Positions 45,606 to 56,717 of a stretch of 64,000 nucleotides of DNA are shown here, one piece after another. Position 1 is the stretch's first letter, and the number at the start of each line of letters is the position of its first letter. The notes beneath the pieces were generated by a model, which was not told where the DNA came from, searched no databases, and saw nothing but the letters and a program-made list of their open reading frames with translations. Source of the DNA: Luidia sarsii (lineage: Eukaryota; Echinodermata; Asteroidea; Paxillosida; Luidiidae); NCBI GenBank assembly GCA_949987565.1, contig OX465114.1:3686832-3750831 (forward strand), written 5' to 3'. The translations under genes were made by a program, and so were the position numbers.

Positions 45606-46739
45606 GTTTTGAATCAACTCGCTTTTTTCAGATGTTCGCTTTACAGAAAGTAATTGGCTTTGCGACATAACCCAGAAAAATCAATATGCGCGGTCATTAA
45701 AATTGATTACGATTTTGGAAATTCATCCGACTCGTAAGCAAATAGCTTCTTGTTTTCAAAACTTTTGTTCATTTTTGGGGGTTGATTTATGTTTCTTACT
45801 AGAGTCCTTGCGGCAAGGTCAACAAACTGTGCTTCCATAGTGATCCAACAAGATTGGGGGAAAGAGATAGAAGTTTGTGGGAAAGGATGCAAGATTGTGG
45901 GAAAGAGATAGAAGTTTGTGGGAAAGGATGCAAGATTGTGGGAAAGAGATAGAAGTTTGTGGGAAAAGATTGTGAGTTTTGGGGAAAGGGATGTGAGTTT
46001 GAGGGAAAGAGATGTGAGTTTTGGGGAAAGAGATGTGAGTTTTGGGGAAAGGGATGTGATTTTGGTGGAAAGGAAGCAAGATTGTGGGAAAGGATGCAAG
46101 ATTGGGGGAAAGAGATGTGAGTTTGGGGGAAATGAATGCCAGTTTTGGGGAAAGGGATGTGAGTTTGGGGAAAGAGATGTGAGTTCGGGGGAAAGGGATG
46201 TGATTTTCGGGGAAAAGGGATGTGATTTTCGGGAAAGGGAATGTGAATTTGAGAGAAAAAGGTGTGGGTTTTGGGGGGAAAAGAATGTGAGTTTGAGGGA
46301 AAGGATTTGAGTTTGAGAGAAAGAGATGCAAGATTTTTGTGAGTTTGGGATATGTGAGTTTGCGGGAAAGGGATGCTAGTTTGAGGGAAAGAAATGTGAG
46401 TTTGGGGGAAAGAGATGTGAGTTTGGGTGAAAAGATGCATCTTTTGGTGAAAGGGAGTTTGATGGGAAAGAGATTTTAGTTTTGTGGTGAGGATGCAAGA
46501 TGGGGAAATATATATGTGAGTTTGTGAGTTTACGGGAAAGGGATGTTAATTTGGGGGAAAGGGATGGTGATTTTGATGGAAAGAGATGTGAGTTTGGGGG
46601 AATGCAATGTGAGTTTGGGGAAAAGGGAAGTGAGTTTGGGGGAAAGGGATGTGAGTTTGGGGGAAGAGATGTAAGTTTGAGGGAAAGGATGTCAGTTTGC
46701 GGGAAAGGGATGGTAGTTTTGTGGAAAGGGATGTGATTT
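45606..46739 (+). repeat. Unit 27, type V, 1,134 bp, same deletion as unit 24
   Basis: Anchor 45606-45848. The d-to-f join is at 46630-46645, the same sequence position as in unit 24, 2,973 bp upstream. Units 24-26 and 27 therefore look like parts of a recent block duplication. Confidence 0.94.
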
Positions 46740-48553
46740 GTTTTGAATCAACTCGCTTTTTTCAGATGTTCGCTTTACAGAAAGTAATTGGCTTTGCGAC
46801 ATAACCCAGAAAAATCAATATGCGCGGTCATTAAAATTGATTACGATTTTGGAAATTCATCCGACTCGTAAGCAAATAGCTTCTTGTTTTCAAAACTTTT
46901 GTTCATTTTTGGGGGTTGATTTATGTTTCTTACTAGAGTCCTTGCGGCAAGGTCAACAAACTGTGCTTCCATAGTGATCCAACAAGATTGGGGGAAAGAG
47001 ATAGAAGTTTGTGGGAAAGGATGCAAGATTGGGGGAAAGAGATAGAAGTTTGTGGGAAAGGATGCAAGATTGGGGGAAAGAGATAGCAGTTTGTGGGAAA
47101 GGATGCAAGATTGGGGGAAAGAGATAGAAGTTTGTGGGAAAGGATGCAAGATTGGGGGAAAGAGATAGAAGTTTGTGGGAAAGGATGCAAGATTGTGGGA
47201 AAGAGATAGAAGTTTGTGGGAAAAGATTGTGAGTTTTGGGGAAAGGGATGTGAGTTTGAGGGAAAGAGATGTGAGTTTTGGGGAAAGAGATGTGAGTTTT
47301 GGGGAAAGGGATGTGATTTTGGTGGAAAGGAAGCAAGATTGTGGGAAAGGATGCAAGATTGGGGGAAAGAGATGTGAGTTTGGGGGAAATGAATGCCAGT
47401 TTTGGGGAAAGGGATGTGAGTTTGGGGAAAGAGATGTGAGTTCGGGGGAAAGGGATGTGATTTTCGGGGAAAAGGGATGTGATTTTCGGGAAAGGGAATG
47501 TGAATTTGAGAGAAAAAGGTGTGGGTTTTGGGGGGAAAAGAATGTGAGTTTGAGGGAAAGGATTTGAGTTTGAGAGAAAGAGATGCAAGATTTTTGTGAG
47601 TTTGGGATATGTGAGTTTGCGGGAAAGGGATGCTAGTTTGAGGGAAAGAAATGTGAGTTTGGGGGAAAGAGATGTGAGTTTGGGTGAAAAGATGCATCTT
47701 TTGGTGAAAGGGAGTTTGATGGGAAAGAGATTTTAGTTTTGTGGTGAGGATGCAAGATGGGGAAATATATATGTGAGTTTGTGAGTTTACGGGAAAGGGA
47801 TGTTAATTTGGGGGAAAGGGATGGTGATTTTGATGGAAAGAGATGTGAGTTTGGGGGAATGCAATGTGAGTTTGGGGAAAAGGGAAGTGAGTTTGGGGGA
47901 AAAGATGTGAGTTTGGGGGAAACGAATGTGAGTTTGGGGGAAACGAATCTGAGTTTTGGGGAAACGAATGTGAGTTTGGGGGAAACAAATGTGAGTTTGA
48001 GAGAAAGAGATACAACAGATACAAGTTTTTGTGAAAGGGATGTGAGTTTGGGGTAAAGGGATGTAAGATTGGGGGAAAGGGACCGTGAGTTTGATGGAAA
48101 AGAGATGTGAGTTTGGGGGAAAGGATGCAAGATTGGGGGAAAGAGATGGGAGTTTTGAGGAAAATGATGGAGTTTGGAGGGATATTGATGCAAGATTTTG
48201 GTGAAAGGGATGCAAGTTCTTTGGGTAAGGGATGTGAGTTTGAAGAAAAGGGATGTGAGTTTGAAGAAAAGGGATGTGAGTTTGAAGAAAAGGGATTTGA
48301 GTTTGAAGAAAAGGGATGTAAAATTGGGGGAAGGGACGGTGAGTTGGAGGGAAAGAGATATGAGTTTGGGGGAAAGCGATGTGAGTTTTAGGAAATGGAT
48401 GGTGAGAATGTGGAAAAGAGATGTGAGTTTGGGGGAAAGGGATGTGAGTTTGGGGGAAAGGGAGGTGAGTTTGGGGGAAGAGATGTAAGTTTGAGGGAAA
48501 GGATGTCAGTTTGCGGGAAAGGGATGGTAGTTTTGTGGAAAGGGATGTGATTT
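46740..48553 (+). repeat. Unit 28, type V, 1,814 bp, five dimers
   Basis: Anchor 46740-46982. A full-length unit with mixed dimers: GATTGGGGG first, one AGCAGTTTG dimer third, and a GATTGTGGG form at the end. Private GGGAGGTGAG near 48462. Four E monomers. Repeated as unit 30 at +3,051 bp. Confidence 0.94.
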
Positions 48554-49790
48554 GTTTTGAATCAACTCGCTTTTTTCAGATGTTCGCTTTACAGAAAGTA
48601 ATTGGCTTTGCGACATAACCCAGAAAAATCAATATGCGCGGTCATTAAAATTGATTACGATTTTGGAAATTCATCCGACTCGTAAGCAAATAGCTTCTTG
48701 TTTTCAAAACTTTTGTTCATTTTTGGGGGTTGATTTATGTCTCTTACTAGAGTCCTTGCGGCAAGGTCAACAAACTGTGCTTCCATAGTGATCCAACAAG
48801 ATTGGGGGAAAGAGATAGAAGTTTGTGGGAAAGGATGCAAGATTGGGGGAAAGAGATAGAAGTTTGTGGGAAAGGATGCAAAATTGGGGGAAAGAGATAG
48901 AAGTTTGGGGGAAAGGGTTGTGAGTTTTGGGAAAGGGATGTGAGTTTGAGGGAAAGAGATGTGAGTTTTGGGGAAAGAGATGTGAGTTTTGGGGAAAGGG
49001 ATGTGATTTGGGTGGAAAGGAAGCAAGATTGTGGGAAAGGATGCAAGATTGGGGGAAAGAGATGTGAGTTTGGGGGAAATGAATGCCAGTTTTGGGGAAA
49101 GGGATGTGAGTTTGGGGAAAGAGATGTGAGTTCGGGGGAAAGGGATGTGATTTTCGGGGAAAAGGGATGTGATTTTCGGGAAAGGGATGGTGAATTTGAG
49201 AGAAAAAGGTGTGGGTTTTGGGGGGAAAAGAATGTGAGTTTGAGGGAAAGGATGTGAGTTTGAGAGAAAGAGATGCAAGATTTTTGTGAGTTTGGGATAT
49301 GTGAGTTTGCGGGAAAGGGATGCTAGTTTGAGGGAAAGAAATGTGAGTTTGGGGGAAAGAGATGTGAGTTTGGGTGAAAAGATGCATCTTTTGGTGAAAG
49401 GGAGTTTGATGGGAAAGAGATTTTAGTTTTGTGGTGAGGATGCAAGATGGGGAAATATATATGTGAGTTTGTGAGTTTACGGGAAAGGGATGTTAATTTG
49501 GGGGAAAGGGATGGTGATTTTGATGGAAAGAGATGTGAGTTTGGGGGAATGCAATGTGAGTTTGGGGAAAAGGGAAGTGAGTTTGGGGGAAAAGATGTGA
49601 GTTTGGGGGAAACGAATGTGAGTTTGGGGGAAACGAATCTGAGTTTTGGGGAAACGAATGTGAGTTTGGGGGAAAGGGATGTGAGTTTGGGGGAAAGGGA
49701 TGTGAGTTTGGGGGAAGAGATGTAAGTTTGAGGGAAAGGATGTCAGTTTGCGGGAAAGGGATGGTAGTTTTGTGGAAAGGGATGTGATTT
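48554..49790 (+). repeat. Unit 29, type VI, 1,237 bp, d-to-f deletion
   Basis: Anchor 48554-48796, with T-to-C at 48741 (Asn16 to Asp in the minus-strand frame). Two dimers, then GCAAAATTGGGGG. The join ATGTGAGTTTGGGGGAAA at 49658-49675 deletes the end of block d, D, E and most of f. This deletion is distinct from that in unit 24. Confidence 0.93.
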
Positions 49791-51604
49791 GTTTTGAATC
49801 AACTCGCTTTTTTCAGATGTTCGCTTTACAGAAAGTAATTGGCTTTGCGACATAACCCAGAAAAATCAATATGCGCGGTCATTAAAATTGATTACGATTT
49901 TGGAAATTCATCCGACTCGTAAGCAAATAGCTTCTTGTTTTCAAAACTTTTGTTCATTTTTGGGGGTTGATTTATGTTTCTTACTAGAGTCCTTGCGGCA
50001 AGGTCAACAAACTGTGCTTCCATAGTGATCCAACAAGATTGGGGGAAAGAGATAGAAGTTTGTGGGAAAGGATGCAAGATTGGGGGAAAGAGATAGAAGT
50101 TTGTGGGAAAGGATGCAAGATTGGGGGAAAGAGATAGCAGTTTGTGGGAAAGGATGCAAGATTGGGGGAAAGAGATAGAAGTTTGTGGGAAAGGATGCAA
50201 GATTGGGGGAAAGAGATAGAAGTTTGTGGGAAAGGATGCAAGATTGTGGGAAAGAGATAGAAGTTTGTGGGAAAAGATTGTGAGTTTTGGGGAAAGGGAT
50301 GTGAGTTTGAGGGAAAGAGATGTGAGTTTTGGGGAAAGAGATGTGAGTTTTGGGGAAAGGGATGTGATTTTGGTGGAAAGGAAGCAAGATTGTGGGAAAG
50401 GATGCAAGATTGGGGGAAAGAGATGTGAGTTTGGGGGAAATGAATGCCAGTTTTGGGGAAAGGGATGTGAGTTTGGGGAAAGAGATGTGAGTTCGGGGGA
50501 AAGGGATGTGATTTTCGGGGAAAAGGGATGTGATTTTCGGGAAAGGGAATGTGAATTTGAGAGAAAAAGGTGTGGGTTTTGGGGGGAAAAGAATGTGAGT
50601 TTGAGGGAAAGGATTTGAGTTTGAGAGAAAGAGATGCAAGATTTTTGTGAGTTTGGGATATGTGAGTTTGCGGGAAAGGGATGCTAGTTTGAGGGAAAGA
50701 AATGTGAGTTTGGGGGAAAGAGATGTGAGTTTGGGTGAAAAGATGCATCTTTTGGTGAAAGGGAGTTTGATGGGAAAGAGATTTTAGTTTTGTGGTGAGG
50801 ATGCAAGATGGGGAAATATATATGTGAGTTTGTGAGTTTACGGGAAAGGGATGTTAATTTGGGGGAAAGGGATGGTGATTTTGATGGAAAGAGATGTGAG
50901 TTTGGGGGAATGCAATGTGAGTTTGGGGAAAAGGGAAGTGAGTTTGGGGGAAAAGATGTGAGTTTGGGGGAAACGAATGTGAGTTTGGGGGAAACGAATC
51001 TGAGTTTTGGGGAAACGAATGTGAGTTTGGGGGAAACAAATGTGAGTTTGAGAGAAAGAGATACAACAGATACAAGTTTTTGTGAAAGGGATGTGAGTTT
51101 GGGGTAAAGGGATGTAAGATTGGGGGAAAGGGACCGTGAGTTTGATGGAAAAGAGATGTGAGTTTGGGGGAAAGGATGCAAGATTGGGGGAAAGAGATGG
51201 GAGTTTTGAGGAAAATGATGGAGTTTGGAGGGATATTGATGCAAGATTTTGGTGAAAGGGATGCAAGTTCTTTGGGTAAGGGATGTGAGTTTGAAGAAAA
51301 GGGATGTGAGTTTGAAGAAAAGGGATGTGAGTTTGAAGAAAAGGGATTTGAGTTTGAAGAAAAGGGATGTAAAATTGGGGGAAGGGACGGTGAGTTGGAG
51401 GGAAAGAGATATGAGTTTGGGGGAAAGCGATGTGAGTTTTAGGAAATGGATGGTGAGAATGTGGAAAAGAGATGTGAGTTTGGGGGAAAGGGATGTGAGT
51501 TTGGGGGAAAGGGATGTGAGTTTGGGGGAAGAGATGTAAGTTTGAGGGAAAGGATGTCAGTTTGCGGGAAAGGGATGGTAGTTTTGTGGAAAGGGATGTG
51601 ATTT
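49791..51604 (+). repeat. Unit 30, type V, 1,814 bp, five dimers
   Basis: Anchor 49791-50033. Same layout as unit 28 at +3,051 bp. It leads into an anchor with a variant at 51629 that lets a 281-codon reverse frame run out of this unit's repeats into anchor sequence. Confidence 0.94.
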
Positions 51605-53356
51605 GTTTTGAATCAACTCGCTTTTTTCGGATGTTCGCTTTACAGAAAGTAATTGGCTTTGCGACATAACCCAGAAAAATCAATATGCGCGGTCATTAAA
51701 ATTGATTACGATTTTGGAAATTCATCCGACTCGTAAGCAAATAGCTTCTTGTTTTCAAAACTTTTGTTCATTTTTGGGGGTTGATTTATGTCTCTTACTA
51801 GAGTCCTTGCGGCAAGGTCAACAAACTGTGCTTCCATAGTGATCCAACAAGATTGGGGGAAAGAGATAGAAGTTTGTGGGAAAGGATGCAAGATTGGGGG
51901 AAAGAGATAGAAGTTTGTGGGAAAGGATGCAAGATTGTGGGAAAGAGATAGAATTTTGTGGGAAAGGATGCAAAATTGGGGGAAAGAGATAGAAGTTTGG
52001 GGGAAAGGGTTGTGAGTTTTGGGAAAGGGATGTGAGTTTGAGGGAAAGAGATGTGAGTTTTGGGGAAAGAGATGTGAGTTTTGGGGAAAGGGATGTGATT
52101 TGGGTGGAAAGGAAGCAAGATTGTGGGAAAGGATGCAAGATTGGGGGAAAGAGATGTGAGTTTGGGGGAAATGAATGCCAGTTTTGGGGAAAGGGATGTG
52201 AGTTTGGGGAAAGAGATGTGAGTTCGGGGGAAAGGGATGTGATTTTCGGGGAAAAGGGATGTGATTTTCGGGAAAGGGATGGTGAATTTGAGAGAAAAAG
52301 GTGTGGGTTTTGGGGGGAAAAGAATGTGAGTTTGAGGGAAAGGATGTGAGTTTGAGAGAAAGAGATGCAAGATTTTTGTGAGTTTGGGATATGTGAGTTT
52401 GCGGGAAAGGGATGCTAGTTTGAGGGAAAGAAATGTGAGTTTGGGGGAAAGAGATGTGAGTTTGGGTGAAAAGATGCATCTTTTGGTGAAAGGGAGTTTG
52501 ATGGGAAAGAGATTTTAGTTTTGTGGTGAGGATGCAAGATGGGGAAATATATATGTGAGTTTGTGAGTTTACGGGAAAGGGATGTTAATTTGGGGGAAAG
52601 GGATGGTGATTTTGATGGAAAGAGATGTGAGTTTGGGGGAATGCAATGTGAGTTTGGGGAAAAGGGAAGTGAGTTTGGGGGAAAAGATGTGAGTTTGGGG
52701 GAAACGAATGTGAGTTTGGGGGAAACGAATCTGAGTTTTGGGGAAACGAATGTGAGTTTGGGGGAAACAAATGTGAGTTTGAGAGAAAGAGATACAACAG
52801 ATACAAGTTTTTGTGAAAGGGATGTGAGTTTGGGGTAAAGGGATGTAAGATTGGGGGAAAGGGACCGTGAGTTTGATGGAAAAGAGATGTGAGTTTTGGG
52901 GAAAGGATGCAAGATTGGGGGAAAGAGATGGGAGTTTTGAGGAAAATGATGGAGTTTGGAGGGATATTGATGCAAGATTTTGGTGAAAGGGATGCAAGTT
53001 CTTTGGGTAAGGGATGTGAGTTTGAAGAAAAGGGATGTGAGTTTGAAGAAAAGGGATGTGAGTTTGAAGAAAAGGGATGTGAGTTTGAAGAAAAGGGATT
53101 TGAGTTTGAAGAAAAGGGATGTAAAATTGGGGGAAGGGACGGTGAGTTGGAGGGAAAGAGATATGAGTTTGGGGGAAAGCGATGTGAGTTTTAGGAAATG
53201 GATGGTGAGAATGTGGAAAAGAGATGTGAGTTTGGGGGAAAGGGATGTGAGTTTGGGGGAAAGGGATGTGAGTTTGGGGGAAGAGATGTAAGTTTGAGGG
53301 AAAGGATGTCAGTTTGCGGGAAAGGGATGGTAGTTTTGTGGAAAGGGATGTGATTT
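51605..53356 (+). repeat. Unit 31, type VI, 1,752 bp, three dimers, five E monomers
   Basis: Anchor 51605-51847, with A-to-G at 51629 and T-to-C at 51792. The latter is shared with unit 29 at exactly 3,051 bp. The third dimer has AGAATTTTG. Block D begins GAGTTTTGGGGAAAGG. Confidence 0.94.
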
Positions 53357-54882
53357 GTTTTGAATCAACTCGCTTTTTTCAGATGTTCGCTTTACAGAAA
53401 GTAATTGGCTTTGCGACATAACCCAGAAAAATCAATATGCGCGGTCATTAAAATTGATTACGATTTTGGAAATTCATCCGACTCGTAAGCAAATAGCTTC
53501 TTGTTTTCAAAACTTTTGTTCATTTTTGGAGGTTGATTTATGTTTCTTACTAGAGTCCTTGCGGCAAGGTCAACAAACTGTGCTTCCATAGTGATCCAAC
53601 AAGATTGGGGGAAAGAGATAGAAGTTTGTGGGAAAGGATGCAAGATTGGGGGAAAGAGATAGAAGTTTGGGGGAAAGGGTTGTGAGTTTTGGGGAAAGGG
53701 ATGTGAGTTTGAGGGAAAGATATGTGAGTTTTGGGGAAAGGAATGTGAGTTTGGGGAAAGAGATGTGAGTTCGGGGGAAAGGGATGTGATTTTCGGGGAA
53801 AAGGGATGTGATTTTCGGGAAAGGGAATGTGAATTTGAGAGAAAAAGGTGTGGGTTTTGGGGGGAAAAGAATGTGAGTTTTAGGGAAAGGATGTGAGTTT
53901 GAGAGAAAGAGATGCAAGATTTTTGTGAGTTTGGGATATGTGAGTTTGCGGGAAAGGGATGCTAGTTTGAGGGAAAGAAATGTGAGTTTGGGGGAAAGAG
54001 ATGTGAGTTTGGGTAAAAAGATGCATCTTTTGGTGAAAGGGAGTTTGATGGGAAAGAGATTTTAGTTTTGTGGTGAGGATGCAAGATGGGGAAATATATA
54101 TGTGAGTTTGTGAGTTTACGGGAAAGGGATGTTAATTTGGGGGAAAGGGATGGTGATTTTAATGGAAAGAGATGTGAGTTTGGGGGAATGCAATGGAAGT
54201 TTGGGGAAAAGGGAAGTGAGTTTGGGGGAAAAGATGTGAGTTTGGGGGAAACGAATGTGAGTTTGGGGGAAACGAATCTGAGTTTTGGGGAAACGAATGT
54301 GAGTTTGGGGGAAACAAATGTGAGTTTGAGAGAAAGAGATACAACAGATACAAGTTTTTGTGAAAGGGATGTGAGTTTGGGGTAAAGGGATGTAAGATTG
54401 GGGGAAAGGGACCGTGAGTTTGATGGAAAAGAGATGTGAGTTTGGGGGAAAGGATGCAAGATTGGGGGAAAGAGATGGGAGTTTTGAGGAAAATGATGGA
54501 GTTTGGAGGGATATTGATGCAAGATTTTGGTGAAAGGGATGCAAGTTCTTTGGGTAAGGGATGTGAGTTTGAAGAAAAGGGATGTGAGTTTGAAGAAAAG
54601 GGATGTGAGTTTGAAGAAAAGGGATTTGAGTTTGAAGAAAAGGGATGTAAAATTGGGGGAAGGGACGGTGAGTTGGAGGGAAAGAGATATGAGTTTGGGG
54701 GAAAGCGATGTGAGTTTTAGGAAATGGATGGTGAGAATGTGGAAAAGAGATGTGAGTTTGGGGGAAAGGGATGTGAGTTTGGGGGAAAGGGATGTGAGTT
54801 TGGGGGAAGAGATGTAAGTTTGAGGGAAAGGATGTCAGTTTGCGGGAAAGGGATGGTAGTTTTGTGGAAAGGGATGTGATTT
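53357..54882 (+). repeat. Unit 32, type VII, 1,526 bp, one dimer, short block b
   Basis: Anchor 53357-53599, with G-to-A at 53530. Only one dimer. Block b lacks the stretch that elsewhere holds GTGATTTTGGTGG and ATGAATGCC. Marker variants GATATGTGAG, GGTAAAAAGATGC, TTTTAATGG and CAATGGAAG all recur in unit 34 at +3,361 bp. Confidence 0.94.
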
Positions 54883-56717
54883 GTTTTGAATCAACTCGCT
54901 TTTTTCAGATGTTTGCTTTACAGAAAGTAATTGGCTTTGCGACATAACCCAGAAAAATCAATATGCGCGGTCATTAAAATTGATTACGATTTTGGAAATT
55001 CATCCGACTCGTAAGCAAATAGCTTCTTGTTTTCAAAACTTTTGTTCATTTTTGGGGGTTGATTTATGTTTCTTACTAGAGTCCTTGCGGCAAGGTCAAC
55101 AAACTGTGCTTCCATAGTGATCCAACAAGATTGGGGGAAAGAGATAGAAGTTTGTGGGAAAGGATGCAAGATTGGGGGAAAGAGATAGAAGTTTGTGGGA
55201 AAGGATGCAAGATTGGGGGAAAGAGATAGCAGTTTGTGGGAAAGGATGCAAGATTGGGGGAAAGAGATAGAAGTTTGTGGGAAAGGATGCAAGATTGGGG
55301 GAAAGAGATAGAAGTTTGTGGGAAAGGATGCAAGATTGTGGGAAAGAGATAGAAGTTTGTGGGAAAAGATTGTGAGTTTTTGGGAAAGGGATGTGAGTTT
55401 GAGGGAAAGAGATGTGAGTTTTGGGGAAAGAGATGTGAGTTTTGGGGAAAGGGATGTGATTTTGGTGGAAAGGAAGCAAGATTGTGGGAAAGGATGCAAG
55501 ATTGGGGGAAAGAGATGTGAGTTTGGGGGAAATGAATGCCAGTTTTGGGGAAAGGGATGTGAGTTTGGGGAAAGAGATGTGAGTTCGGGGGAAAGGGATG
55601 TGATTTTCGGGGAAAAGGGATGTGATTTTCGGGAAAGGGAATGTGAATTTGAGAGAAAAAGGTGTGGGTTTTGGGGGGAAAAGAATGTGAGTTTGAGGGA
55701 AAGGATTTGAGTTTGAGAGAAAGAGATGCAAGATTTTTGTGAGTTTGGGATATGTGAGTTTGCGGGAAAGGGATGCTAGTTTGAGGGAAAGAAATGTGAG
55801 TTTGGGGGAAAGAGATGTGAGTTTGGGTGAAAAGATGCATCTTTTGGTGAAAGGGAGTTTGATGGGAAAGAGATTTTAGTTTTGTGGTGAGGATGCAAGA
55901 TGGGGAAATATATATGTGAGTTTGTGAGTTTACGGGAAAGGGATGTTAATTTGGGGGAAAGGGATGGTGATTTTGATGGAAAGAGATGTGAGTTTGGGGG
56001 AATGCAATGTGAGTTTGGGGAAAAGGGAAGTGAGTTTGGGGGAAAAGATGTGAGTTTGGGGGAAACGAATGTGAGTTTGGGGGAAACGAATCTGAGTTTT
56101 GGGGAAACGAATGTGAGTTTGGGGGAAACAAATGTGAGTTTGAGAGAAAGAGATACAACAGATACAAGTTTTTGTGAAAGGGATGTGAGTTTGGGGTAAA
56201 GGGATGTAAGATTGGGGGAAAGGGACCGTGAGTTTGATGGAAAAGAGATGTGAGTTTTGGGGAAAGGATGCAAGATTGGGGGAAAGAGATGGGAGTTTTG
56301 AGGAAAATGATGGAGTTTGGAGGGATATTGATGCAAGATTTTGGTGAAAGGGATGCAAGTTCTTTGGGTAAGGGATGTGAGTTTGAAGAAAAGGGATGTG
56401 AGTTTGAAGAAAAGGGATGTGAGTTTGAAGAAAAGGGATGTGAGTTTGAAGAAAAGGGATTTGAGTTTGAAGAAAAGGGATGTAAAATTGGGGGAAGGGA
56501 CGGTGAGTTGGAGGGAAAGAGATATGAGTTTGGGGGAAAGCGATGTGAGTTTTAGGAAATGGATGGTGAGAATGTGGAAAAGAGATGTGAGTTTGGGGGA
56601 AAGGGATGTGAGTTTGGGGGAAAGGGATGTGAGTTTGGGGGAAGAGATGTAAGTTTGAGGGAAAGGATGTCAGTTTGCGGGAAAGGGATGGTAGTTTTGT
56701 GGAAAGGGATGTGATTT
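54883..56717 (+). repeat. Unit 33, type V, 1,835 bp, five dimers, five E monomers
   Basis: Anchor 54883-55125, with C-to-T at 54914. Resembles units 28 and 30 but with one more E monomer, and GAGTTTTTGGG near 55375 in place of GAGTTTTGGGG. Confidence 0.94.

Larger units (their letters stand above)
46740..51604 (+). repeat. 3,051-bp repeat (units 28-29, then 30)
   Basis: Unit 28 (1,814) plus unit 29 (1,237) equals 3,051. Unit 30 repeats unit 28, and the start of unit 31 repeats the start of unit 29, including the T-to-C variants at 48741 and 51792. Unit 31 then lacks unit 29's deletion. Confidence 0.88.
53357..56717 (+). repeat. 3,361-bp repeat (units 32-33, copied into start of unit 34)
   Basis: Unit 32 (1,526) plus unit 33 (1,835) equals 3,361. 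The first about 1.09 kb of unit 34 matches unit 32, including the anchor G-to-A at 53530 and 56891 and several block b-d variants. Confidence 0.88.

Noticed and set aside
50838..51683. 281-codon minus-strand frame starting with the non-repetitive stretch MIFLGYVAKPITFCKANIRK
   Set aside because: The first part is anchor sequence read in a frame that has a stop in the other anchors. One base change at 51629 opened it. The rest is repeat translation.
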